A stretch of 64,000 nucleotides of DNA from Hoylesella buccalis ATCC 35310 (GTDB lineage Bacteria; Bacteroidota; Bacteroidia; Bacteroidales; Bacteroidaceae), in NCBI RefSeq assembly GCF_000177075.1, contig NZ_ADEG01000031.1:1-64000 (forward strand). Direction: 5' to 3'. The position numbers and the translations under genes are program-made. The notes beneath the pieces are model-generated. The model was not told the DNA's origin, did no database searches, and saw nothing but the letters and a program-made list of their open reading frames with translations. How positions within the stretch are numbered: the first letter of the stretch is position 1; the number at the start of each line of letters is the position of its first letter. Of this stretch, positions 56,794 through 64,000 are shown one piece after another.

Positions 56794-59021
56794 CGTCGGA
56801 TGAGTGTTGAGCCGGTCATGGATGCTGCGTGGCTGTTTACCTGCACCACATACACGCCTTTTGGCAAGGTAGATAAGTCCAACGAATAGGAGGTTTGACC
56901 TGCTGGAAAGGAAATTCGTTTTACCAACCCGCCTGATACGGCGTATACCGATACCGAGAAATGATGAGAAGCCACATCGTGTAACCGCATTTGTACCAAG
57001 CCATCATGCTGTACGGAAAAACGGATTCCCCTGGGTTGATGCTGCGTGATGGTCTTGATGCCACTTACACCTAATATATATAATAGACCTTTGTAGACAT
57101 CTATCTGTCCGTAGCCATACTTGTTGTTGGGGTAGGTGAGTGACGGGTCGGTATGCGAACAGGTGTGCGCCAGTACGTTCATAATCTCTTCTCTCGTCAG
57201 CGTAGGCTTGGCTTGTAGCCACAGGGCGATGGCACCCGCAACGACAGGGGTCGACATGGAGGTGCCTGAATTGCTGTTCCAAGCGTACAGCCGACCCTTG
57301 AAGTTGAAATGGGCAACGTCAGACTGCACGTCAAAGGCGCTGGGATTGGTTTCCAGGTAATAGCTGCTGTATGATGAGATGATGTTGGTGCCGGGTGCCA
57401 ATACATCAGGTTTCATGCGTCCGTCGTAGGTAGGACCTACCGAACTGTATTCGCCTCGTTGTCCATGTGTGCCCTGATCGTACACGCGTCGTTCGCCTTT
57501 GTAGTTGGTGATGGCCGTTCGGTAGGATGAGGCACCCACGCATATCACGGACGGTGCGCTGCCAGGTGAGAGAATGTTGTGTGTTCGCTCGCCTGCGTTG
57601 AGCTGCGGAGCCAAGGCGTTGTCGGTCCAATTGCCACTGCCGCGATAGGCTTCTATCTCACAGTCGGCCCCCACTACTTCGAACGAAAGCGGAATGGACA
57701 GTCCCACCTCGTCATCCGTCTTCACCAAAACATCGTATGCGGTTTCGGTTGAATGGTAGCTGGACGCATAGCCCATGATGCGCAAGCGATAGGTTTTGCC
57801 GCCCAGTGTGACGGTGTCGGTGAAGAGCGAGTCAGCACAGGCCAACACTTGCTTTGTCGGTATGGTCAGCGTTTCGGTGTTCTGGCCATAGCTGGTCAGG
57901 CGGAGTGTGAAGGGTTGGGTTGATTTCAGCGTGAAATAAAGTGAGTTTCTGCTGTCGGAAACGAACGTACCGGCCGATTTTTTCCCTATTGGTTTGCGGA
58001 AAAACGACTTCTTGGCTCCCTCGTTTCCGGCAGACGCTACGATGATACGGCCAGGTCCTGACAAACTGTCCAGAATGGCGTAGTAGAGTTGGTCATCGCC
58101 ATGGAAGTCTTGATTGGAACCTTCGCTGAACGAAATGACGCAGGGTAGGTTGCGTTCTCGGGCATAGTCCATGATGTACTTAAAGCCAAGGGCGTCGGTG
58201 GCATAGGTATATTTATAGTAATCAGCCGAGTCGATGAACTGCTCATCGTCTGACACGGCATTGCTCACCAGGCAGATGTCGCTTTCATAGGCCATGCCCC
58301 GATACGGACTGTCGTAACCGCTTCCGGCCGCAATGCCCAGCGTATGGGTGCCGTGTGTTTGTATCCGTCCGTCACGCGAGTGCTGGTAGGCCAGCAAAGC
58401 GTCACATCCTTCATAGGCAGCACCCACGTAGAGCGTGCTGCCCAGGGTGTCGGCAGACAACTGATCCCAAAAACGCTTGATGCGATAGTGGGTCGCTGTT
58501 GAATCGTAGAAGTTGGGGTGGGTCAGGTCGAAGCCAACATCTTGCACGCCTACCACCACATCTTTCCCCGTAAAGGCATGGGGCAGTGGGTCTGCTCCCT
58601 GATAGACTGGGGTGGCGTTGAGCCAAAAAGCCACTGAATCCATCTGTGTGGCGTTGCCTCGACCAGCCTCGATGCGCTGCACCTGCTTGTGTGATGACAG
58701 GTGTCCCAACCGCTGCAACGGCACGCTCACGATGTAGATGTCACCGAATTGAGCCAAGGGTCGACAGTCATTCTCTTGAAAAATGCGTGGGGCATCACTT
58801 GTCACTCGAACAAAGGCACATAGTTCTGGCTGCTTGACACGAGGCCTGTTCAGGGGTGATGGCAATTTCCTCACGGCTTGATGTCGTTGCTGCGTCTGCT
58901 CAATAGCCAGTTGCCTGACCAGCGAAGACATCTTCGCATAATCGGTACGCTGGCCATACAGGGAGGCCGCACACCATATATATATAGATAGGATGAACAG
59001 GTATTTCTTCATTGTTTGCAA
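56790..59021 (-). CDS. Secreted subtilisin-like (S8) peptidase with a T9SS C-terminal sorting domain
   Basis: A 743-residue protein: signal peptide (about 1-23, IYIWCAASLYGQ), a catalytic domain with Asp in VVGVQDVGFDLTHPNFYD (about 152-169), His in HGTHTLGIAAGSGYDSPY (about 224-241), oxyanion Asn in IIVASAGNEGAKKS (about 330) and Ser in NSGTSMSTPVVAGAIALWLQ (about 588-607). A PA- or beta-type insert lies between them. The C-terminal 70 residues (SVYAVSGGLVKRISFPAG, LDLSTLPKGVYVVQVNS) form a type A T9SS sorting domain. It should be exported and anchored on the surface by the system that contains PorQ. Confidence 0.9.
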   Translation of the reverse strand: MQTMKKYLFILSIYIWCAASLYGQRTDYAKMSSLVRQLAIEQTQQRHQAVRKLPSPLNRPRVKQPELCAFVRVTSDAPRIFQENDCRPLAQFGDIYIVSVPLQRLGHLSSHKQVQRIEAGRGNATQMDSVAFWLNATPVYQGADPLPHAFTGKDVVVGVQDVGFDLTHPNFYDSTATHYRIKRFWDQLSADTLGSTLYVGAAYEGCDALLAYQHSRDGRIQTHGTHTLGIAAGSGYDSPYRGMAYESDICLVSNAVSDDEQFIDSADYYKYTYATDALGFKYIMDYARERNLPCVISFSEGSNQDFHGDDQLYYAILDSLSGPGRIIVASAGNEGAKKSFFRKPIGKKSAGTFVSDSRNSLYFTLKSTQPFTLRLTSYGQNTETLTIPTKQVLACADSLFTDTVTLGGKTYRLRIMGYASSYHSTETAYDVLVKTDDEVGLSIPLSFEVVGADCEIEAYRGSGNWTDNALAPQLNAGERTHNILSPGSAPSVICVGASSYRTAITNYKGERRVYDQGTHGQRGEYSSVGPTYDGRMKPDVLAPGTNIISSYSSYYLETNPSAFDVQSDVAHFNFKGRLYAWNSNSGTSMSTPVVAGAIALWLQAKPTLTREEIMNVLAHTCSHTDPSLTYPNNKYGYGQIDVYKGLLYILGVSGIKTITQHQPRGIRFSVQHDGLVQMRLHDVASHHFSVSVYAVSGGLVKRISFPAGQTSYSLDLSTLPKGVYVVQVNSHAASMTGSTLIRR

Positions 59022-59151
59022 AATAAGCTAAAATAATCGACAACCACAAGTAAATAATCGTTGTTTTCCAGTCATGGATTGCGGATGGGTGCGTTACGAT
59101 TTATTCACATTTTCTTTTGAACAATCAAAACATTATTCGTTTATTTTTAGC

Positions 59152-59159
59152 TACCTTTG
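59152..59159 (+). promoter_or_regulatory. Promoter -7 box for the SlyD-like gene
   Basis: TACCTTTG, about 123 bases before the ATG. No clear -33 box at the right spacing. Confidence 0.6.
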
Positions 59160-59286
59160 CGCAAAATAGGCAGCGCCTCTGATATATCTGCCATGCTTGA
59201 TGCCGTTAGCTTTGCATAAATAGCGGATAAGATAGGATTTGAGATGCGTCTGCCTACATGAATCTATTAGTCAAAAAAAACAATTT

Positions 59287-59871
59287 ATGAAAAAACAAAC
59301 TAATAAATTTATTGCCGTTTCTTATCAACTGCATGCTGATGAAAACGAAGGAATGACGTTGGTTGAAGAAGCTACTGAAGCACAGCCATACCAGTTTATC
59401 AGCGGCTTTGGTCTGACACTCGATTTGTTCGAAGATGCCCTCATTAACTTACAGGCAGGCCAAGAGTTTGAGGTGAAACTGGCTCCAGAGCAGGCTTATG
59501 GGCATTTTCAGCCAGAGCATGTGTTGGATCTCGAGCGGGAAGTCTTCACCGTTAATGGGACGTTTGATGCAGAGAACATCTATGAAGGAGCGGTGGTACC
59601 CTTGCAAAACGAGGAGGGTACGCGCTTCATGGGACGCATTCTCGAGGTGAACGACAAGCAGGTGAAGGTGGATTTGAATCACCCCCTGGCTGGAAAAACG
59701 CTCAACTTTAAGGGAAAGGTCATCGAAAACCGCGAAGCTACCAACGAAGAAATTGCTGCAATGGTTAACCAAATGGCTGGTGGATGCGGTTGTGGTGGTC
59801 ACAGTGAGGGCGGCTGTTGTTGCGGAGGCTGTGGCAGTTCAGATGACGGTGGATGTGGTTGCGGCCATTAA
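59287..59871 (+). CDS. SlyD-type FKBP peptidyl-prolyl isomerase with Cys/Gly-rich metal tail
   Basis: A 194-residue protein: FKBP domain (about residues 1-70 and 125-150), inserted-in-flap domain (about 70-125), and the key stretches PYQFISGFGLTLDLFEDALI, FEVKLAPEQAYGHFQPEHVL and VDLNHPLAGKTLNFKG. The last 32 residues are Gly- and Cys-rich (GGCGCGGHSE, then GGCCCGG), a probable nickel or zinc site like the histidine-rich tail of E. coli SlyD, with Cys dominant here. It acts as a folding helper and perhaps metal chaperone. The ATG at 59287 fits the family start KFIAVSYQ. Confidence 0.88.
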   Translation: MKKQTNKFIAVSYQLHADENEGMTLVEEATEAQPYQFISGFGLTLDLFEDALINLQAGQEFEVKLAPEQAYGHFQPEHVLDLEREVFTVNGTFDAENIYEGAVVPLQNEEGTRFMGRILEVNDKQVKVDLNHPLAGKTLNFKGKVIENREATNEEIAAMVNQMAGGCGCGGHSEGGCCCGGCGSSDDGGCGCGH

Positions 59872-59931
59872 GCCAGGGTCAACGCCTCCAAATTTTTCAA
59901 CATTTCTTTCATAGAGCGAACCTAACTCACG

Positions 59932-61020
59932 ATGATGCGCAATACATTTGGCCATATTTTCGCGTTGACAACCTTTGGTGAAAGCCATGGAGAGGCTGTC
60001 GGTGGGGTCGTTGATGGCATGCCGCCGGGCATAGACATCGATGTGCAGTTTGTGCAAAACGAACTTAACCGGCGGCGGCCGGGGCAGAGTAGCATCACCA
60101 CCGATCGCAAGGAGGCTGATGAAGTGAGCTTCTTGAGTGGCATCTTTGAAGGAAAATCCACTGGCGCACCCATCGCTTTCATGGTGACAAACACCAATCA
60201 GCATTCAAAAGATTACGACAGCCTACAGCATCTTTATCGTCCATCGCATGCCGACTTTACCTATCAACAGAAATATGGTTTGCGCGATCATCGTGGTGGA
60301 GGACGCTCATCAGCTCGCATCACTTTGAGCAGATGTGTGGCTGGTGCATTGGCGAAGTTGGTGTTGCGACGGTTGGGAATCACCATACAGGCGTATGTGT
60401 CACAGGTGGGTGACATCGCCTTGCAACGAGATTATCGCTTATACGACTTGTCCAAGACCGAAAGTAACAGGGTACGCTGTCCCGATGAGGAAAAAGCCAA
60501 GCAGATGGAACAACTCATCCGGCAGGTCAAGGCGGACGGTGACACGGTGGGAGGAATCGTGACGTGTGTCATCAAGGGATGTCCCGTAGGACTGGGCGAG
60601 CCCGAGTTTGACAAGCTGCATGCGCAACTGGGGGCTGCCATGCTGTCCATCAATGCTGCTAAGGGCTTTGAATATGGCGAAGGTTTTGCGTGTGTCAGCC
60701 ACCGAGGCAGTGAGATGAACGACCCGTTTGTCAACGACCAGGGACGCATTCACACCGCAACCAACCACAATGGTGGCATCCAGGCAGGCATCAGCAATGG
60801 CGAAGATATCTATTTTCGCATAGCGTTCAAGCCTGTGGCCACCATCTTGTTGGAGCAACAAACGGTAGACATTGAGGGCCATCCGGTTGCCTTCAATGCC
60901 AGCGGTCGGCATGATTCGTGTGTCGTGCCACGCGCCGTTCCCATTGTAGAGGCGATGGCAGCGATGGTAATCTTGGATAATTATCTTCTTGATTTGACCG
61001 TAAAAAAGTTCAAATCCTAA
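59932..61020 (+). CDS. aroC: Chorismate synthase
   Basis: Final step of the shikimate pathway; it removes phosphate from EPSP and needs reduced FMN. The 362-residue chain has the family signatures [20 protein letters not shown] (residues about 6-25), [15 protein letters not shown] (about 121-135) and [20 protein letters not shown] (about 263-282). Two ATG codons (59932, 59935) are possible. It is 60 bp behind the SlyD-like gene. The local reading frame is intact to the TAA at 61020. Confidence 0.96.
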   Translation: MMRNTFGHIFALTTFGESHGEAVGGVVDGMPPGIDIDVQFVQNELNRRRPGQSSITTDRKEADEVSFLSGIFEGKSTGAPIAFMVTNTNQHSKDYDSLQHLYRPSHADFTYQQKYGLRDHRGGGRSSARITLSRCVAGALAKLVLRRLGITIQAYVSQVGDIALQRDYRLYDLSKTESNRVRCPDEEKAKQMEQLIRQVKADGDTVGGIVTCVIKGCPVGLGEPEFDKLHAQLGAAMLSINAAKGFEYGEGFACVSHRGSEMNDPFVNDQGRIHTATNHNGGIQAGISNGEDIYFRIAFKPVATILLEQQTVDIEGHPVAFNASGRHDSCVVPRAVPIVEAMAAMVILDNYLLDLTVKKFKS

Positions 61021-61333
61021 CCAGCATCACAGTTCCTTGGTAGAAAAGCAAAGGTAAGACACAACTTGCGCTACTCTACTCGCATGCGAATCAAGTGATT
61101 TGTCATGCCTCACTACCTTATAGGGCCTTCCTTTCCGTATTTCTACAGGTGCTCTTTCCTTTCTGGGTGGGCTATTTCCACCATTGAGGTTCATAAGTGA
61201 TTTGTCCGCATTAGACAATTACATGTTAGCCAAACAAAAAATGTACCTCCATACAAAAGGAGGCACATTTTTTCCTTAAAATAATAGTTAGATACGGAAT
61301 TATAGAGCATATTTTTGACATGCTCATATCACA
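61021..61333. other. 313-bp convergent intergenic region
   Basis: It holds the terminator hairpin at 61236-61273. A small leftward frame (61027-61218, 63 residues) has no recognisable product and is not called. Confidence 0.6.
61236..61273 (-). terminator. Bidirectional terminator between aroC and the OMP gene
   Basis: The stem AAAATGTACCTCC/GGAGGCACATTTT has one mismatch, with an 8-base loop and T-runs on both sides, so it can serve either strand. Confidence 0.75.
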
Positions 61334-61942
61334 TTACAGCGCAAATTTGTAACCAACTGTAATCTGGAAAACACTATTCTTACTGCTGTCTTCGTCAATA
61401 ATCTTGGTTACTCCCCAATTGTATCGTGCATCGATATTTATATTGCTGAACTCGTAGGAAACACCAACGGGAATAGAAATATCAACCTTATTCAGTTTGG
61501 CATCAATTCCCGCAGCTTTAAGAGATTTCTCTAAATCAACCTCTGCGTTGACACCATTCTGTGAAACTTTGACTTTATTGTTGATCAAAAAGCCTGGTTG
61601 TACACCTAACTTCACGGCAAATCCATGAGCCACATAGACGTTAGCAAGAATTGGAACATTGATATAGTCTAACTTTACTGTTCCATCTACATTGCCTATC
61701 TTTCCCTTAGCTCCCTGCATAGAGTAAAGTAATCCACCCGAGAAACTAACCATGTCAGTAGCTTGCACTTCTATTTCGGCACCAACAACTGGCGCAAATC
61801 TTGAGTCGGCATCATTATCGTTTGTAAGCGTAGCCATGTTTAAACCTACTTTAGGCTGTAAAGTAACCGTACCTTTTTCACGCTGTCCGTACGCTGCAAT
61901 TGTTATAAACATAACGCATGCACTTAAAATAACTTTTTTCAT
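61334..61942 (-). CDS. Outer-membrane porin-family beta-barrel protein
   Basis: A 202-residue protein with a signal peptide (about 1-19, CVMFITIAAYGQ). It is a PF13568-like barrel: VTLQPKVGLNMATLTNDND (residues about 25-43), VSFSGGLLYSMQGAKGKIGN, and a C-terminal FQITVGYKFAL with the terminal Leu after an aromatic. No ligand is known. The promoter has both boxes (61977-62007). Confidence 0.85.
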   Translation of the reverse strand: MKKVILSACVMFITIAAYGQREKGTVTLQPKVGLNMATLTNDNDADSRFAPVVGAEIEVQATDMVSFSGGLLYSMQGAKGKIGNVDGTVKLDYINVPILANVYVAHGFAVKLGVQPGFLINNKVKVSQNGVNAEVDLEKSLKAAGIDAKLNKVDISIPVGVSYEFSNINIDARYNWGVTKIIDEDSSKNSVFQITVGYKFAL

Positions 61943-61976
61943 AGAAGATAATTATTAAAAATAAATTAAACTTATG

Positions 61977-62007
61977 CAAAGATAAACAAACAACGTGACA
62001 CACCAAA
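61977..62007 (-). promoter_or_regulatory. Promoter for the porin-family gene
   Basis: Read leftward, TTTG (62004-62007) and TATCTTTG (61977-61984) are 19 bp apart, with the ATG 34 bp further on. Confidence 0.8.
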
Positions 62008-62108
62008 CGTTAACGATAGATTTTTTAGGAAGAGAGAAATATTTCTACTTGAGAATATACGATAGAAACACATACGAAATCATGCTATAATAATGAAATT
62101 CCGAATAC

Positions 62109-62139
62109 AAAAAAGTCGCCGATATTCAGCGACTTTTTA
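62109..62139 (-). terminator. Terminator downstream of nqrF
   Basis: The stem AAAAAGTCGC/GCGACTTTTT with loop CGATATTCA lies 35 bp beyond the nqrF stop and ends the leftward nqr transcript. Confidence 0.85.
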
Positions 62140-62174
62140 TAATTGTATGTAAGTTGTTGTTGATTTGTTTCAAC

Positions 62175-63446
62175 TTATCCAAAGTTATCAAACATGATAG
62201 ATTCAGGATCTACTCCAAGGCTATCCAACATCTTTTGTACAGCTGCACTCATCGGACCAGGACCACACATGTAGTACTCGATGTCTTCTGGCGCTTCATG
62301 ATCCTTCAAGTAGGTCTCATACATTACTTGATGAACAAAACCAGCCGTGTATTTCACACCAGCTTCATCAGCTATAGGATCGGGTCTGTCCAATGCCAAA
62401 TGGAAATGGAAGTTAGGATATTCTTCCTCCAATGCGTGGAAATCATCTAAGAAGAATGCTTCGTTCAGTGAACGCGCACCATAGAAATAATGCATTTCAC
62501 GATCGCGGGTGTGCAATGTCTTCAACATATACATGATTTGACTGCGCAACGGTGCCATACCAGCTCCACCGCCAACCCATATCATCTCTTTCTTTGAATC
62601 GAGGATGGGATGGAAGTCACCGTAAGGTCCACTCATCTTTACCTTATCGCCGGGCTTCAAAGAGAAGATATAACTGGAAGCAATACCGGTTGGAACGTCT
62701 TGGAAGCCCACTTGTGGACGTGGCTTGAATGGCGTTGAGGCAATACGCACGGTCAGCATGATGATGTCGCCTTCATCAGGATAGTTGGCCATGGAGTAAG
62801 CGCGTACGGTAGGCTCGGGGTTGTGAGCCTTGATAGAAAGAATGTTGAACTTCTTCCATGCGCCAATGTACTCTTCGCCAATGTCATCTTTGTCGAAATC
62901 TTTGTCGTAATCAATCACATCGTATGCGGGAATTGATATTTGAGCATACGAGCCCGGTATGAAGTCCATGTGTTCGCCAGGAGGCAACTGTACTTTGAAC
63001 TCCTTGATGAAGCTCGACACGTTTTTATTGCTGATGACGGTGCATTCCCATTCTTTGACACCTAAAACGGTTTCAGGTATTTTGACTTTCAGGTCACCTT
63101 TCACCTTGCACTGGCATCCTAAACGCCAATTATTCTTTATCTCTTTCCTTGTAAAGTGAGGACGCTCTGAGTCCAAGATTTCGCCTCCTCCTTCAATCAC
63201 TTGTAATCTGCATTGTCCACAACTGCCCTTTCCGCCACATGCAGAGGGGAGGTAAATTCCATTTTGTGTAAGGGTGTTCATGATAGAAGCACCTTGTGGA
63301 ACGCTGAGAGTCTTATCTTCGTTGATGACGATATTGACGTTTCCGCTTGGCGAGAGATATTTTTTAGCGACCAACAGTATGATGACCAGCAAAAGAATGA
63401 CGGTCAAGAATACGGCAATGCTCTGTAATATAAATGAAAATTCCAT
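62175..63446 (-). CDS. nqrF: Na+-translocating NADH:quinone reductase subunit F
   Basis: Entry point for NADH electrons into Na+-NQR in the inner membrane. The 423-residue chain has an N-terminal membrane helix (about 6-28), a 2Fe-2S ferredoxin domain with CGGKGSCGQCRLQVIEGGG (about 70-88) and a fourth Cys in GCQCKV, an FAD domain with RAYSMANYPDEGDI (about 221) and an NADH domain with MIWVGGGAGMAPLRSQIMYM (about 289-308). It ends SIMFDNFG, as in other NqrF. It is the last gene of the nqr operon, 9 bp behind nqrE. Confidence 0.97.
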   Translation of the reverse strand: MEFSFILQSIAVFLTVILLLVIILLVAKKYLSPSGNVNIVINEDKTLSVPQGASIMNTLTQNGIYLPSACGGKGSCGQCRLQVIEGGGEILDSERPHFTRKEIKNNWRLGCQCKVKGDLKVKIPETVLGVKEWECTVISNKNVSSFIKEFKVQLPPGEHMDFIPGSYAQISIPAYDVIDYDKDFDKDDIGEEYIGAWKKFNILSIKAHNPEPTVRAYSMANYPDEGDIIMLTVRIASTPFKPRPQVGFQDVPTGIASSYIFSLKPGDKVKMSGPYGDFHPILDSKKEMIWVGGGAGMAPLRSQIMYMLKTLHTRDREMHYFYGARSLNEAFFLDDFHALEEEYPNFHFHLALDRPDPIADEAGVKYTAGFVHQVMYETYLKDHEAPEDIEYYMCGPGPMSAAVQKMLDSLGVDPESIMFDNFG

Positions 63447-63455
63447 AATTGATGA

Positions 63456-64000
63456 TTATATTTTTAAGCCAGAGAAGCACATCATGGCAATGGCCATAAG
63501 TCCTACGGTAATGAAGGTGATACCAAGACCTTGAAGCGGTTTTGGCACATCACTATATTGTAATTTCTCACGAATAGCCCCCATGAGGACAATGGCAAGG
63601 GTCCATCCCAATCCACTTCCCACAGCGTAAGCAATTGCGTCAGCAATGTTACCGACATACTGTGTGTTACTTGGATCCAGATTGATACGTTGCTGCATGA
63701 ACATGGAACCACCCATGATGGCGCAGTTTACGGCAATCAGCGGAAGGAAGATTCCCAATGAGGCATAGAGTGACGGACTATATTTCTCGACCAACATTTC
63801 TACCAATTGCGTCATACCGGCGATGACGGCAATGAAGATAATGAAACTCAAATAACTTAATCCTAATGGATCCAAGACTTTGGTTTGAAGCAAGTAGTCT
63901 ACCGGAACGGTGACAAACAGCACGAATGTCACTGCCATGCCTAAACCAAACGAGGTCTTTACATTCTTCGATACGGCCAAAAATGAACACATTCCAAGGA
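63456..64000 (-). CDS. nqrE: Na+-translocating NADH:quinone reductase subunit E, 5' part cut by window edge
   Basis: A membrane subunit of Na+-NQR. The visible 178 residues contain at least five membrane segments ([77 protein letters not shown], and [19 protein letters not shown] at the end). NqrE is usually about 200-210 residues, and the frame opens at the edge with [17 protein letters not shown], which is internal sequence in other NqrE proteins, so the start is beyond 64000. The conserved Cys in MCSF and NCAIMGG fits the transmembrane Fe site. Confidence 0.95.
   Translation of the reverse strand, partial: LGMCSFLAVSKNVKTSFGLGMAVTFVLFVTVPVDYLLQTKVLDPLGLSYLSFIIFIAVIAGMTQLVEMLVEKYSPSLYASLGIFLPLIAVNCAIMGGSMFMQQRINLDPSNTQYVGNIADAIAYAVGSGLGWTLAIVLMGAIREKLQYSDVPKPLQGLGITFITVGLMAIAMMCFSGLKI

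Noticed and set aside
61027-61218. 63-residue leftward frame between aroC and the OMP gene
   Set aside because: No recognisable motif, no promoter box at the right place, and it starts near a bidirectional terminator; basic, low-complexity translation.

Overview
The window looks like a piece of a Bacteroidales chromosome, most likely Prevotellaceae. The evidence is the short sigma-70 of the Bacteroidetes type, many promoters with the phylum's TAnnTTTG box, TonB-dependent receptors with carboxypeptidase-like plug extensions, type IX secretion parts (PorQ and a subtilase with a C-terminal sorting domain), Na+-NQR genes and many Bacteroidales-specific proteins of unknown function. I see no transposase, integrase, phage, plasmid or cas gene. 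The content is core chromosome plus envelope genes.

Layout. 0-8 kb: rpoD, then a large TonB-dependent receptor with a BACON/OB-fold lipoprotein, a cupin and a LuxR-type regulator. 8-13 kb: a leftward kdsA-kdsD-phospholipase D operon (KDO and phospholipid envelope synthesis) and a GHL10 glycoside hydrolase. 13.4-17 kb: a rightward operon OMP-recR-membrane protein-GT2-GNAT, running up to a leftward tRNA-Thr/tRNA-Gly pair. 17-21.4 kb: DedA, a TPR protein, glnS and initiator tRNA. 21.8-26 kb: tetR-fabG, an RluA-type synthase with cmk, a DKNYY protein and a YecH protein. 26.4-32.3 kb: porQ, a TonB-like protein, polyprenyl synthase, tatD and a PagL-like lipid A deacylase. 32.3-36.9 kb: an OMP/lipoprotein pair divergent from a lipoprotein-ECF sigma-transmembrane/barrel hybrid operon. 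36.9-46 kb: housekeeping genes (ribH, recF-dciA, folate cyclo-ligase, ctpA, dCMP deaminase, M3 peptidase). 46-54.4 kb: a second TonB-type receptor, crp/apbE, and a GT2-lipoprotein-OMP operon. 54.4-64 kb: 4.5S RNA with tRNA-Thr, flavodoxin, the T9SS subtilase with ygbA, SlyD, aroC, an OMP, and nqrF/nqrE (nqrE is cut by the window edge).

The most unusual thing is not a gene. Seven intergenic regions, spaced 5-12 kb apart, each carry an array of four 22-bp units (88 bp in all). Each unit is a 17-bp near-palindrome of the form CAAWSTCA-W-TGASWTTG followed by a 5-bp spacer. Arms vary between units, often with changes that keep the dyad. In one array two neighbouring units form a perfect 17-bp inverted repeat. 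Six of the seven lie in promoter-bearing gaps. I do not recognise this family; it could be a multi-site binding element for a dimeric protein, a structured RNA element or a dispersed repeat. Separate 8-bp tandem arrays flank the rluA-cmk-DKNYY block, and a 22-bp direct repeat of another sequence leads into tatD.

All function calls come from reading protein motifs by eye. No database search was run. Promoter calls rest on matches to the TAnnTTTG consensus with, where noted, an upstream TTTG.
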